Notes: a model not told the origin generated them from the letters alone. Numbered from the stretch's first letter, positions 1-8,103 are shown. The stretch is 20,474 bases of DNA from Chloroflexota bacterium (GCA_003451595.1 DMDA01000130.1:55411-75884); one strand, 5' to 3'. Translations and numbers: made by a program.

Positions 1-37
1 TAAGGGGGCGGCGCTCAGGCGATCGTGTTTTCGAGAA

Positions 38-109
38 GGCGCACTTCAAGTTGAAGGCGCCTAGTCAACGCCTCCGGTGTGACGAGTGACATGTCACACC
101 GGAGGCGTT
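38..109. terminator. Pair of strong hairpins downstream of the thioredoxin gene
   Basis: Two inverted repeats lie side by side. The first (38-61) pairs GGCGC and CTTCAA with TTGAAG and GCGCC around a single G, with one bulged A. The second (67-83 with 93-109) is a perfect 17-bp stem with a 9-nt loop (84-92), and ends 3 bases past the stop codon of the minus-strand thioredoxin gene. Neither is followed by a clean T tract, so a factor-independent terminator is plausible but not proven. They may serve as a transcript-end barrier or 3'-end stabiliser between the thioredoxin gene and whatever lies left of the window. Bases 1-37 hold no gene that I can recognise. Confidence 0.5.
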
Positions 110-112
110 TCG

Positions 113-544
113 TCACGCCAGAGGCGATGACTTTGGGGACGAAGCCAGCACCTGTCCCTGCAACTTGTGCAGCGGCGCGACGCCATGATTGACGGCGACG
201 GGGCGCAGTTGCGGATCGAGCACGACGGTGGTGGGCACGGTCATAATGCCATAAACCTGCGCCAGTGCATTGTGCTCGATGGCGTCAAGTTTATGGATGG
301 CGACATCGACCTTATTTTGTAGCTGTGCCAGGATCGGCGTCTGCTGGAGACGGCACTGGGCGCATTCCGCCGTCGCGAAGTAGAGCACTGTCGGCTTCCC
401 ACCAGCCACACCAGGGGGCGCATGGATCGGCGCCGCCACCTTACGCAATCTCGCCAATCGCCGTCGCTGCCACAGCCGCCACAGCGTGTACAGCGCCAGC
501 GCTACTACGATGGCAATCCCCAAAATTACCAGCCGCTCACCCAT
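113..544 (-). CDS. Membrane-anchored thioredoxin-fold protein
   Basis: A 143-residue protein with one N-terminal transmembrane helix (about residues 5-24), a basic stretch (RRRLARLRK), then a thioredoxin fold. The redox motif is C61-A-Q-C64 and the cis-proline is in TVPTT (P104), both expected for an active thioredoxin-like oxidoreductase facing one side of the membrane. It probably reduces or exchanges disulfides or persulfides. The dipeptide between the cysteines (AQ) differs from the classical GP, so the redox potential may differ. It is the last gene of the sulfur operon, 25 bases after the DUF4395 gene, a common partner of thioredoxins. The ribosome-binding GGAG, 8 bases before the ATG, lies inside a dispersed repeat (546-560). 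Confidence 0.85.
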   Translation of the reverse strand: MGERLVILGIAIVVALALYTLWRLWQRRRLARLRKVAAPIHAPPGVAGGKPTVLYFATAECAQCRLQQTPILAQLQNKVDVAIHKLDAIEHNALAQVYGIMTVPTTVVLDPQLRPVAVNHGVAPLHKLQGQVLASSPKSSPLA

Positions 545-545
545 A

Positions 546-560
546 CCCCAATCTCCAATC
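546..560. repeat. Heptad-type intergenic repeat overlapping a ribosome-binding site
   Basis: On the minus strand this reads GATTGGAGATTGGGG. The same 14-base core GATTGGAGATTGGG occurs at 2008-2021. It fills the short gap between the DUF4395 and thioredoxin genes and supplies the GGAG expected to act as ribosome-binding site for the thioredoxin gene. Confidence 0.55.
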
Positions 561-569
561 GCTCAAGCA

Positions 570-1007
570 CTACCTTTGCCACGAAGGCAACGCAGGCTTG
601 ATGCCTGCTCGACCGAGCTGATAGTAGATGAAACAACCCAGGCAGAATCCCAAGAACAGGTTGATCGCTGCCAGCACAATCACCAGCGCCGCCAGCAGCC
701 AACCAACGAGGGGTACTCCCAGCCACAACGCCGCCGTGCTGAGCGCGAGGAAAATCCCGCCCAATCCCTGTGCAAAGAGATGCGGCTGCGGGTCGTCGTC
801 AATGACGTGCGCCTTGAGCAGCCCAGCCGGCTTGAATCCGCGTGCATAGACTTGCTTGAACAGCCCTGCCTGCGGCCAGATCGTGCCGACCAACATGACG
901 GCGGCCACGAAGGCCACCAGCCATACTGCATCCAGCAAAAACGCCGCCACCAGCAGCAGGATGATGCTGGCTTGATTGAACCTCAAAGCAGTTTGATCAA
1001 CTTTCAT
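570..1007 (-). CDS. DUF4395 family integral membrane protein
   Basis: A 145-residue protein with the hallmarks of the DUF4395 family: an N-terminal RFNQ segment, two hydrophobic hairpins (about residues 13-41 and 83-121), a central polar loop with DDDPQPHLFAQGLGG, and a C-terminal C122-L-G-C125 motif just after the last membrane helix. The biochemical role of the family is unknown. The conserved CxxC next to the membrane, and the habit of sitting beside thioredoxin or rhodanese genes, suggest thiol or sulfur handling at the membrane (inference). It starts 15 bases after the cysteine synthase stop, preceded by GGGAGAGG, and is followed at 25 bases by the thioredoxin gene, so it is very probably cotranscribed with both. 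Confidence 0.85.
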   Translation of the reverse strand: MKVDQTALRFNQASIILLLVAAFLLDAVWLVAFVAAVMLVGTIWPQAGLFKQVYARGFKPAGLLKAHVIDDDPQPHLFAQGLGGIFLALSTAALWLGVPLVGWLLAALVIVLAAINLFLGFCLGCFIYYQLGRAGIKPALPSWQR

Positions 1008-1022
1008 CGTTCCTCTCCCTGA

Positions 1023-1958
1023 TCATCCAAATAACCCCAGGCTGATGTACTTGCTGCCATCGTCAGGCAGCACGGTGACGATGCACCCGCTGCGCAGCTC
1101 ATGCGCCAGCTCAACCGCAGCGTGTACGGCGGCGCCCGCGCTGATGCCGACGAACAGGCCGGCCTGCTTTGCCAGCCGCCGCGTCATGGCCCAGGCGTCC
1201 TCCGCCGCCACGCCCAGGAACCGGTCGGGCAAGCCAGCGTCGTAGATGCCCGGCACGATCGCCGTCTCCAGATGTTTCAGCCCCTCAATCACTGCCAGCT
1301 CATCCTCCGGCTGCACGGCGATCAGTTCAATGTCGGGGTTGCGCTCCTTGAGGTAGCGCCCTGCACCCATGAAGGTGCCGGTCGTCCCCAGCCCAACGAC
1401 GAAATGAGTGACGCCGCCCGCGCTCTGTCGCCAGATTTCCGGCCCGGTTGTAGCATAGTGCGCCTGCCAGTTCGCCGGGTTGTTGTACTGGTTGGTGTAG
1501 AAATAGCGCGACGGCGCCGCCGCTACAATCTCCCGCACGACAGCGATGGCGCCGTCCGAGCCTTCCAGCGGGTCTGACTCGATGAGTTGGGCGCCGTAGG
1601 CTTTGACCAACGCCTTGCGTTCGGCGCTGACATTGGCGGGCATCACCAGGTGCACGGTGTAGCCCTTGACCGCGCCGATCAACGCCAGTGCAATGCCGGT
1701 GTTGCCTGAACTGCTGTCGATGATAATCTTCTCTGGCGTCAGGTGACCGCTGCGTTCGGCCTCTTCAACCATGTGCAGCGCCGCGCGCGCCTTCACCGAC
1801 CCGCCCGGATTGAACCATTCCGCCTTGGCGTGAAGACTGACGCCCGGCAAAACCCCCAACTTATGCGCATAATCACTCAAATTCAGCAGCGGCGTATTGC
1901 CAATCTGCGCCAGGATATTACCGGCCACAGTCTTTCGTCGTTCAATCGTGCGAATCAT
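1023..1958 (-). CDS. cysM: Cysteine synthase, CysM-type (PLP-dependent)
   Basis: A fold-type II PLP enzyme of 311 residues, making cysteine from an activated serine (O-acetyl- or O-phosphoserine) and a sulfur donor. Visible motifs are NTPLL (21-25), NPGGSVK with the PLP lysine K56, the substrate loop SSGNTG (83-88), the PLP-phosphate loop GLGTTGT (189-195), and the C-terminal DDGSKYIS. The neighbouring carrier protein and MoeB-rhodanese genes match the mycobacterial CysO-MoeZ-CysM route, in which CysM takes sulfur from a protein thiocarboxylate; that this enzyme does so is inferred from context. The ATG at 1958 is preferred. The frame is open upstream to an ATG at 2048, but the extra 30 residues would be encoded by repeat-rich intergenic DNA and have no counterpart in the family. 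A GGAG lies 12 bases before the chosen ATG. Confidence 0.88.
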   Translation of the reverse strand: MIRTIERRKTVAGNILAQIGNTPLLNLSDYAHKLGVLPGVSLHAKAEWFNPGGSVKARAALHMVEEAERSGHLTPEKIIIDSSSGNTGIALALIGAVKGYTVHLVMPANVSAERKALVKAYGAQLIESDPLEGSDGAIAVVREIVAAAPSRYFYTNQYNNPANWQAHYATTGPEIWRQSAGGVTHFVVGLGTTGTFMGAGRYLKERNPDIELIAVQPEDELAVIEGLKHLETAIVPGIYDAGLPDRFLGVAAEDAWAMTRRLAKQAGLFVGISAGAAVHAAVELAHELRSGCIVTVLPDDGSKYISLGLFG

Positions 1959-1973
1959 GTTGTCGCTGTGCTC

Positions 1974-2048
1974 CTGGAGATTGGAGATTTGGACGTGCGA
2001 GAGCACCCAATCTCCAATCACTAATCTCCCAGTCTCTTCATCTCCCAA
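1974..2048. repeat. Heptad repeats with hairpin potential between moeB and cysM
   Basis: The plus strand carries GGAGATTGGAGATT (two GGAGATT heptads, 1976-1989) and, about 18 bases on, CCCAATCTCCAATC (2008-2021). The two are inverted copies, pairing at 13 of 14 positions to form a hairpin in the RNA between moeB and cysM. Degenerate relatives (AATCTCCCAG, ATCTCCCAATCCC) continue to about 2048. The same family occurs at 546-560 and, weakly, at 8050-8070. Confidence 0.55.
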
Positions 2049-2051
2049 TCC

Positions 2052-3268
<1,217 letters not shown>

Positions 3269-3272
<4 letters not shown>

Positions 3273-3556
3273 CGCCGCCGCTCCTCTCCGCCCGCCATGG
3301 CCGGCACGATCGACACCTTGTCGTTGGCCTTCACAGGTGTGTGCATCCCCTGCAAGCCGCGAATCTCGCTATCGTTGACGAAGACATTGATAAAGCGTTT
3401 GATGTTGCCGTCGTCGTCAAGCAGGCGGTCGGCCACACCAGGGTACTGAGCATCCACAGCCTGGATAATTGTGCCGATGTCTTCACCCGCCACCTCGACC
3501 TTGGCCTGTCCCCCGGTCAGCCGGCGCAGTGGGGTCGGTACATAGACTGTCGCCAT
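3269..3556 (-). CDS. CysO/MoaD-like ubiquitin-fold sulfur carrier with residues beyond the Gly-Gly
   Basis: A 95-residue beta-grasp carrier resembling mycobacterial CysO: start MATVYVPTPLRRLTGGQ, central RFINVFVNDSEIRGLQG, and end VSIVPAMAGG. Carriers of this kind bear sulfur as a thiocarboxylate on the terminal glycine. Here the Gly-Gly (89-90) is followed by EERRR before the stop, so the protein as encoded cannot be charged until trimmed. The tail is encoded by the same bases that form the ribosome-binding site of the next gene. The ATG at 3556 is chosen because the protein then begins like CysO and AAGGAGAG lies about 10 bases upstream; the frame is open to 3643 but that extension runs into a terminator-like hairpin region. 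A Mec+/JAMM protease, the expected processing enzyme, is not encoded in the window. Confidence 0.85.
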
Positions 3557-3598
3557 AGGTTGATCTCTCTCCTTGTTGTCCTGTCGATCTCTTGGTTC

Positions 3599-3659
3599 CC
3601 TGCCTGGCAGCGCAAAGCCTTCAGGCAGGTGTATACAAAACAAAACGCCGAGTCATCAA
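3599..3659 (-). promoter_or_regulatory. Possible cysO operon promoter and leader hairpin
   Basis: On the minus strand TTGATG (3659-3654) and TATACA (3635-3630) are 18 bases apart, an acceptable sigma70-like pair overlapping the terminator upstream. The expected transcript would begin near 3623, inside a perfect 8-bp inverted repeat (CCTGCCTG with CAGGCAGG, 3599-3606 and 3622-3629). If the promoter is real the operon can be transcribed independently of the RNA upstream. The matches are only moderate (4 of 6 in each box). Confidence 0.3.
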
Positions 3660-3676
3660 AACGATGAACTCGGCGT
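3636..3676 (-). terminator. Intrinsic terminator ahead of the cysO operon
   Basis: On the minus strand, ACGCCGAG (3676-3669) pairs with CTCGGCGT (3652-3645). An inner TCATC/GATGA stem and a GTTTT loop complete a 13-bp stem with one bulged T. The tail reads TTTGTTTTG, giving a typical Rho-independent terminator. It faces the cysO operon, so it either ends a separate small RNA or acts as an attenuator of the operon. Confidence 0.75.
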
Positions 3677-3941
3677 AACTACCCGTGATCCAGCTTGGTA
3701 ATCAGTGCATCGGTGCGTCAGCAAGAGTACTACATTGTGACGGTGCACCCTGATCAGATTGTTGAGTTTTGCCCAGGCTCATCGCTTGCCGTAGAGAGCG
3801 GGAAGACGACCAGCGCCATGCTGGCGGCCCCCGCTAACGACACAAGCAAGTGTATGGTGAAGCCGTGCTGCAAAACCCGTGTTTCATGCGTTTCCGACTC
3901 GTACTGATACCCCGTACTCTTGACGGCATTCGTCAATGTGG
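3636..3941 (-). ncRNA. Candidate structured small RNA or leader RNA, unclassified
   Basis: About 300 nt between a near-consensus promoter and an intrinsic terminator, with no convincing reading frame. The RNA can fold into nested helices. P1 pairs 3925-3914 (CGTCAAGAGTAC) with 3730-3716 (GTACTCT, three-base bulge TGC, TGACG). P2 pairs 3878-3870 (GGGTTTTGC) with 3772-3764 (GCAAAACTC). P3 pairs AGCGGG (3835-3830) with CCCGCT (3802-3797), and inside it CCAGC (3824-3820) pairs with GCTGG (3814-3810). A possible 5-bp helix (ATCAG 3908-3904 with CTGAT 3757-3753) lies in the roughly symmetric 35/33-nt internal loop between P1 and P2. The rod-like layout recalls 6S RNA, but no family-specific sequence motif was recognised. 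Its position also allows a sulfur-responsive leader. Confidence 0.5.
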
Positions 3942-3946
3942 GCGCC

Positions 3947-3974
3947 AGTATACCCGACATTGGCAGGCTGTCAA
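3947..3974 (-). promoter_or_regulatory. Strong sigma70-type promoter for the candidate RNA
   Basis: On the minus strand the -35 box is TTGACA (3974-3969, 6 of 6), the spacer is 16 bases and the -10 box is TATACT (3952-3947, 5 of 6). Transcription would begin near 3941-3940 and run toward the terminator at 3676-3636. This is one of the two best promoter matches in the window. Confidence 0.7.
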
Positions 3975-4109
3975 CTTTGTAACATCCTCTATCAGAGTTT
4001 GCGCCAGAGCGTCACCGCTGTCCGTAGGCTATCTTACTGGCATGCGCGCTTTCCTGCACCGGGTATTTGCCGGTTCTCTTGCCGTGATCGCCCCCTGTCC
4101 CACCTGATG

Positions 4110-4118
4110 TGCTATAAT
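4110..4118 (+). promoter_or_regulatory. Extended -10 promoter of the DUF1905 gene
   Basis: TGCTATAAT is a perfect extended -10 element, about 75 bases before the start codon at 4193. No good -35 box is seen at the usual distance, as is common for extended -10 promoters. The region between this and the opposite-facing promoter at 3947-3974 shows no gene. Confidence 0.6.
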
Positions 4119-4192
4119 CGGATTCCGGTCTCGGCGATGCGATTGGCAGGCGGTGGGTCGAGCCATGAGCAGCGTCTGATGGGAGCTAACGT

Positions 4193-4501
4193 ATGGAACC
4201 CTGGTTGTCTGAATCGTTGCAGATTGAGTTCAGCGCCGAAATCTGGTACTGGCGCGGCCCGTCCCCTTACTTCTTTGTGACCGTGCCGGCGCAGGAGTGC
4301 AAGGAGCTAAAGATCATTGCCAGTCGTGTGAGCTATGGATGGGGAATGATCCCGGCTCTTGTGAGGATCGGCGGCGTCGAGTGGAAGACCTCCCTATTCC
4401 CCAAAGATGGCAGCTATATCGTGCCGCTCAAAGACAGTGTACGGAAAGCCGAACAGCTCGAAGCGGGCGACACTGTGACTGTGCGCCTCGCCGTGAACTG
4501 A
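4193..4501 (+). CDS. DUF1905 domain protein
   Basis: A 102-residue soluble protein covering essentially one DUF1905 domain. Seen are the opening IEFSAEIWYWRGPSPYFFVTVP, the central VRIGGVEWKTSLFPKDGSYIVPLKDSVRKA and the closing LEAGDTVTVRLAVN, the usual beta-rich layout of the family. The molecular function of DUF1905 is not established; some members are fused to YdeI/OmdA-type domains, absent here. The ATG has a GGAG 7 bases upstream and an extended -10 promoter further up. It is probably monocistronic: the next gene begins about 110 bases downstream behind its own possible -10 box. Confidence 0.8.
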   Translation: MEPWLSESLQIEFSAEIWYWRGPSPYFFVTVPAQECKELKIIASRVSYGWGMIPALVRIGGVEWKTSLFPKDGSYIVPLKDSVRKAEQLEAGDTVTVRLAVN

Positions 4502-4526
4502 TGTACCGGAGCTTCTCAGCCAGGCT

Positions 4527-4555
4527 TTGTATTAGCTGACCCGCTGACATACAAT
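4527..4555 (+). promoter_or_regulatory. Possible promoter of the S9 peptidase gene
   Basis: A -10 box TACAAT (4550-4555, 5 of 6) lies 17 bases after a weak -35 TTGTAT (4527-4532, 3 of 6), about 57 bases before the chosen peptidase start. Confidence 0.4.
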
Positions 4556-4611
4556 TGGGCTACTAAACTACACACCTTTCAGACATCGTGATTCCCAGGA
4601 ACCTGAACGCC

Positions 4612-6516
4612 ATGGCGCCATATCCCATTCAGTCCTTGCTGTCCGCTCGCCTGTTTGTCGCACCGCAACGTGTCGGTGACCGCCTTTACTTCATCAGCGA
4701 TATGTCCGGTCGCCTGAGCCTCTATACGATGCGCGTCGGCGGCAGTGTGCCGGAGCCGCTGATTCCACCCGACGTGGCGCTGCCAAACCCACATCATCTG
4801 GAAGGCGCCGTTGTCTTTCGTGTGTTGCCTGCCCTGGGCAAGATTCTGCTGATGCTCGACCGCGATGGCGACGAGAACTACCAGCCTGTCTTCATACCCA
4901 TCGATGGCGGCTTGCCTGATCCAGTCTTCGGCGACCGTTTTGCCGGCCAGCAACTCTTTTGCACAGCCTGCGACGCCGAGCGCAATCTGGCCTTGTTCAC
5001 GGTGGATCCACGGTCTGCCCCGGAACATAGCAGTTTTCGCGTCGATCTTGCTCGTCTAGCAGTGACTGAACTGGGCGCCAGTCTTTACGGCAACTTCCCG
5101 ATCGCCCACAACGACGAATTCAGCACCATCCTTCTGGCCGATCAATACACCTTCGGCGATGTGGTCTGGTATCTCTGGCGTCAGGCTGATGGCGAACGTC
5201 GTCTCCTCTTTGGCACACCGCTCGACGCCCGCGCACCCGATCAGACGATCGCGCCCAATGGTCTCGGTGCGGCAGCGTTGATCGACGATGTGGGCGTCCT
5301 CTTCATTTCTGCGCTGTACAACGATGCGTATGGGCTGACCTACTTTCGCCTTGACGCTCCCGAACGAGTGCAGCCGGTGACGGTGCAGGGCGCAGTGCAT
5401 AAGGGGACGGGCGAGCTTGTCGATCTCAGGCCGCGCGCCAATGGTCGCTACAGCCTCACCTACAACATCGACGGTGTGTCGTGGGTCTATGCCGGCAGCT
5501 TTGACCGCGCCAACCTTGTCTTTCGCATCGACCGTGTGCTGGTCGGTCAGGGCGAGTTGAGTGATGGTGTGCTCGAAGCGATGGATTACGACGCCGCCAC
5601 CGGCAGCAGCGCCCTCTCCTTCTCCACAGCCACCACACCTTCGCAACTCTACGTCCTCGATGCTGATGACACGCTCCAGCGCCAGACGAATGAGCGTGTG
5701 CTCGGCATTCCGACGCAGTTGCTTTCACGCGGAGAGGAATATCCCTACACCGCTCACGATGGTTTGCGCATCTCGGCGCGGCTCTACCTGCCGGCGGCGG
5801 AGCTTGGCTACCACGGCCCGCGTCCGGTGATCTTCTATATTCACGGTGGGCCACAAAGCCAGGAGCGACCAGACTTTACCTGGTTCTCCATGCCGTTGAT
5901 CCAGTTCTTGACGCTCAATGGCTTTGCCGTGTGGGTGCCCAATGTGCGCGGCAGCTCCGGCTATGGCATTTCTTACATGAAGCGCATCGACCATGATTGG
6001 GGCGGTCTTGATCGACTCGACCACATCACGGCGTTCGAGCTGCTGCGCCAGGACGACCGCCTCGACATGCGCCGCGCCGGTGTGATGGGGCGCTCTTATG
6101 GCGGCTACATGACCTTGACGCTGGCTGGTCGCCACCCGGAATTGTGGCGGGCGGCGGTCGATATGTTTGGCCCCTACAATCTCTTTACCTTCATGGAGCG
6201 CATCCCGGAGACGTGGAAGACCTACTTCTACATGGCGCTCGGTCATCCAGAGAAGGACAGAGCGTTTCTGATCGAACGCTCGCCGAGCACCTACTTGCAT
6301 CAACTTGCCTGTCCGCTGTTGGTGATCCAGGGCGCCAACGATCCGCGCGTGGTCGAACGCGAGTCGCGCGATGTCGTCGAGCAACTACGCGCCCAGGGCA
6401 AGGATGTGGAATACATCGTCTACGCCGATGAGGGGCACGATGTGCTCAAGTATCCCAACAAGGTGGACTGCTACTCGCGGATTACAGAGTTCTTCAAGAC
6501 CCACCTCAACCCATAG
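4612..6516 (+). CDS. S9 family serine peptidase (prolyl oligopeptidase/acylaminoacyl-peptidase type)
   Basis: A 634-residue peptidase with an N-terminal beta-propeller (about 10-360) and a C-terminal alpha/beta-hydrolase domain (about 375-634). The oxyanion-region HGGPQSQ motif is present, and the catalytic triad is visible: S495 in GRSYGGYM, D577 in QGANDPRV and H609 in DEGHDV. Such enzymes cleave short peptides or acylated N termini, usually in the cytoplasm. No signal peptide is seen. The ATG at 4612 is preferred because AGGA lies about 11 bases upstream; a GTG at 4588 in the same frame would add 8 residues but has no ribosome-binding site. The gene appears to be its own transcription unit, with a hairpin just after it. 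Confidence 0.9.
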   Translation: MAPYPIQSLLSARLFVAPQRVGDRLYFISDMSGRLSLYTMRVGGSVPEPLIPPDVALPNPHHLEGAVVFRVLPALGKILLMLDRDGDENYQPVFIPIDGGLPDPVFGDRFAGQQLFCTACDAERNLALFTVDPRSAPEHSSFRVDLARLAVTELGASLYGNFPIAHNDEFSTILLADQYTFGDVVWYLWRQADGERRLLFGTPLDARAPDQTIAPNGLGAAALIDDVGVLFISALYNDAYGLTYFRLDAPERVQPVTVQGAVHKGTGELVDLRPRANGRYSLTYNIDGVSWVYAGSFDRANLVFRIDRVLVGQGELSDGVLEAMDYDAATGSSALSFSTATTPSQLYVLDADDTLQRQTNERVLGIPTQLLSRGEEYPYTAHDGLRISARLYLPAAELGYHGPRPVIFYIHGGPQSQERPDFTWFSMPLIQFLTLNGFAVWVPNVRGSSGYGISYMKRIDHDWGGLDRLDHITAFELLRQDDRLDMRRAGVMGRSYGGYMTLTLAGRHPELWRAAVDMFGPYNLFTFMERIPETWKTYFYMALGHPEKDRAFLIERSPSTYLHQLACPLLVIQGANDPRVVERESRDVVEQLRAQGKDVEYIVYADEGHDVLKYPNKVDCYSRITEFFKTHLNP

Positions 6517-6529
6517 GTCTGGCAAGTGC

Positions 6530-6561
6530 AGCAGGGGAGCAAACTCGTTTACTCCCCTGCT
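6530..6561 (+). terminator. Hairpin terminator after the S9 peptidase gene
   Basis: AGCAGGGGAG (6530-6539) pairs perfectly with CTCCCCTGCT (6552-6561), a 10-bp stem whose loop can form a further AAAC/GTTT pairing. The sequence after it (TGATTACTC) is only weakly T-rich, so termination strength is uncertain. It lies between convergent genes. Confidence 0.55.
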
Positions 6562-6621
6562 TGATTACTCTGGCGGACGTTCTGACAAGGTGGTATTGAG
6601 AACGGCGCGGCGGCGTAGAAA

Positions 6622-7485
6622 CTATGCCGCCGCGAGCGCTACAGCGATGTCAGCGGCGACGGCGGCGTTATTGTGCAGCAGCGCCAGGTTCGTGCGCAGG
6701 CTGCGTTCTCCGGTCAACTGCGCAATGCGCGTGAGAAGGAACGGCGTCACTTCGGCGGAGCGCAGGCCGCGCGCCTCAGCTTCCGCCACTGCCTGCACAA
6801 TGGCCGGCTCGATTTCCGCAGCGGGAATCTCCATAGCGGCAGGTACGGGCACAGTCACCAGCAACCCTCCTGGCAGCCCCAACGCCTGTTTGGCCTGCCA
6901 GATCGCCGCCACCTCGGCAGCGGTGTCGCAACGCACATCAACCGCCAGGCCACTGGTGCGGCTGTAGAAAGCCGGGAATTCGTCGGCGCCATAACCCACG
7001 ACTGTGACGCCTTGCGTCTCCAGATATTCCAGTGTGGCGGGCAGATCGAGAATCGCCTTGGCGCCTGCGCACACTACGATGACCGGCGTCTGCGCCAGTT
7101 CCTGCAAGTCGGCGCTGATGTCGTCGCCCCTGCCGCGATGGACGCCGCCAATGCCACCGGTGGCGAAGACCTGAATGCCAAAGCGTTGCGCCACCCACAT
7201 GGTCGTGGCGACGGTGGTGGCGCCGTCGAGTCGGCGGGCGACGACGATTGGCAGGTCGCGGCGGCTGACCTTGCGCACGCCTTTGGCGGTTGCCAGATGG
7301 AGCAATTCCGCTTCACTTAGACCAGCGCGCAACTCCCCGGCGATGACGGCGACTGTGCGCGGTTCCGCGCCATGGCTGCGCACGATGGACTCCATCTCGC
7401 GTGCCAGCGCCAGATTTTGCGGATACGGCAGACCATGCGAAATGACGGTGGATTCAAGGGCGACCAGTGGACGATGTTCAGTCAT
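6622..7485 (-). CDS. psuG: Pseudouridine-5'-phosphate glycosidase
   Basis: A 287-residue cytosolic enzyme, slightly shorter than the usual 300-310, that splits pseudouridine 5'-phosphate reversibly into uracil and ribose 5-phosphate during pseudouridine catabolism. The family motifs are clear: VALESTVISHGLPYPQN (E11 matching the catalytic glutamate), KVSRRDLP (72-79), the metal-binding block FATGGIGGVHRG with D121/D122, and CAGAKAILD with K143 matching the lysine that forms an imine with the sugar. GGAG stands 6 bases before the ATG. The usual partner pseudouridine kinase (psuK) is not adjacent; upstream in the same direction lies a 128-residue unknown gene that could be cotranscribed. Confidence 0.93.
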   Translation of the reverse strand: MTEHRPLVALESTVISHGLPYPQNLALAREMESIVRSHGAEPRTVAVIAGELRAGLSEAELLHLATAKGVRKVSRRDLPIVVARRLDGATTVATTMWVAQRFGIQVFATGGIGGVHRGRGDDISADLQELAQTPVIVVCAGAKAILDLPATLEYLETQGVTVVGYGADEFPAFYSRTSGLAVDVRCDTAAEVAAIWQAKQALGLPGGLLVTVPVPAAMEIPAAEIEPAIVQAVAEAEARGLRSAEVTPFLLTRIAQLTGERSLRTNLALLHNNAAVAADIAVALAAA

Positions 7486-7579
7486 GAGCAGCTCCAGGAT
7501 GATTCATGGCAAACCAACAGGTGGGTCAACGACTTGCCAGGAGAGTGCTTGCCTGGCGATGGGTGGCTTCCTCAGCTTG

Positions 7580-7966
7580 CTACTCTCCGATGTGATCGTC
7601 CACGATCGGCAAGTCCCAGTGCGCCAGCAGAATTTCGAAGCGACGCTGCTCCTCGCGTTGGAATGTCTCCTGATCGGGATAGAGTGCTTGCTTGATGGCG
7701 GCCTTCCCTTCCGGTGGTTCATGCGCTGCCAGCACATTTTTGAAGACGATGGTCACGCGATAGTCCCAGCGCCCATCTTCTGTAGTGTGATAGCGTGGGC
7801 GCACAGCCGTAACTGAGAGAAAGCGCCCACTCTCCACCTGTTTCAACAGTACGGGCAGGTGGTTCTTTTTGAAGAGTGAAATGAACTCTTCGGCATGTCC
7901 CCATTTGGCCTTGTAGTAATACTCAATTGCATAGGGCTGATTCAACAAATCCATTGTACCGGTCAC
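7580..7966 (-). CDS. Hypothetical protein, possible dimeric alpha-beta barrel fold
   Basis: A 128-residue soluble protein that I do not recognise as a named family. It opens with QPYAIEYYYKAKWGHAEEF, contains VTIVFKNVLAAHEPP, and ends with EEQRRFEILLAHWDLPIV. The alternation of a strand with aromatic residues, a helix, and a second strand-helix unit recalls small dimeric alpha-beta barrel proteins (EthD/NIPSNAP-like), but this is only an impression. A GTG start at 7966 is preferred because AAGGAG lies 6 bases upstream; an in-frame ATG at 7954 would be too far from it (18 bases). The open frame extends to 8059, but that part lies in intergenic DNA. It precedes psuG by about 94 bases and may form an operon with it. 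Confidence 0.65.
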   Translation of the reverse strand: MTGTMDLLNQPYAIEYYYKAKWGHAEEFISLFKKNHLPVLLKQVESGRFLSVTAVRPRYHTTEDGRWDYRVTIVFKNVLAAHEPPEGKAAIKQALYPDQETFQREEQRRFEILLAHWDLPIVDDHIGE

Positions 7967-8047
7967 TGTGGTCTCCTTGCTGAAAGATGAGATGGAGAGA
8001 TGGAGGGACTCATGCAGGGGTAACTGCCCAGCGTGCGCTCTCCCGTC

Positions 8048-8070
8048 ACGAATCCCCAATCCCAGATCTC
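8048..8070. repeat. Degenerate member of the AATC-rich intergenic repeat
   Basis: The sequence GAATCCCCAATCCCAGATCTC resembles the CCCAATCTCCAATC repeats at 546-560 and 2008-2021 but is degenerate. Purine-rich GAGATGGAGAGATGGAGG lies nearby (about 7989-8006). Confidence 0.3.
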
Positions 8071-8103
8071 ATAGATAGCACAATCAAACATCGTACATCC
8101 GAT

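Noticed and set aside
1959..2048. Longer N terminus for the cysteine synthase
   Set aside because: The extra 30 residues are encoded by intergenic heptad repeats, and the family begins near the chosen start.
3679..3760. Possible T-box or SAM riboswitch, suggested by GGGTGCACCGTC near a terminator
   Set aside because: The T-box core GGTGG-ACC-CG is not present, the terminator stem does not overlap it as an antiterminator would, and no SAM-I core sequence is seen.
3754..3960. A 68-codon open frame on the minus strand inside the candidate RNA
   Set aside because: Its start codon lies upstream of the -10 box, there is no ribosome-binding site, and codon third positions lack the GC bias of neighbouring genes.
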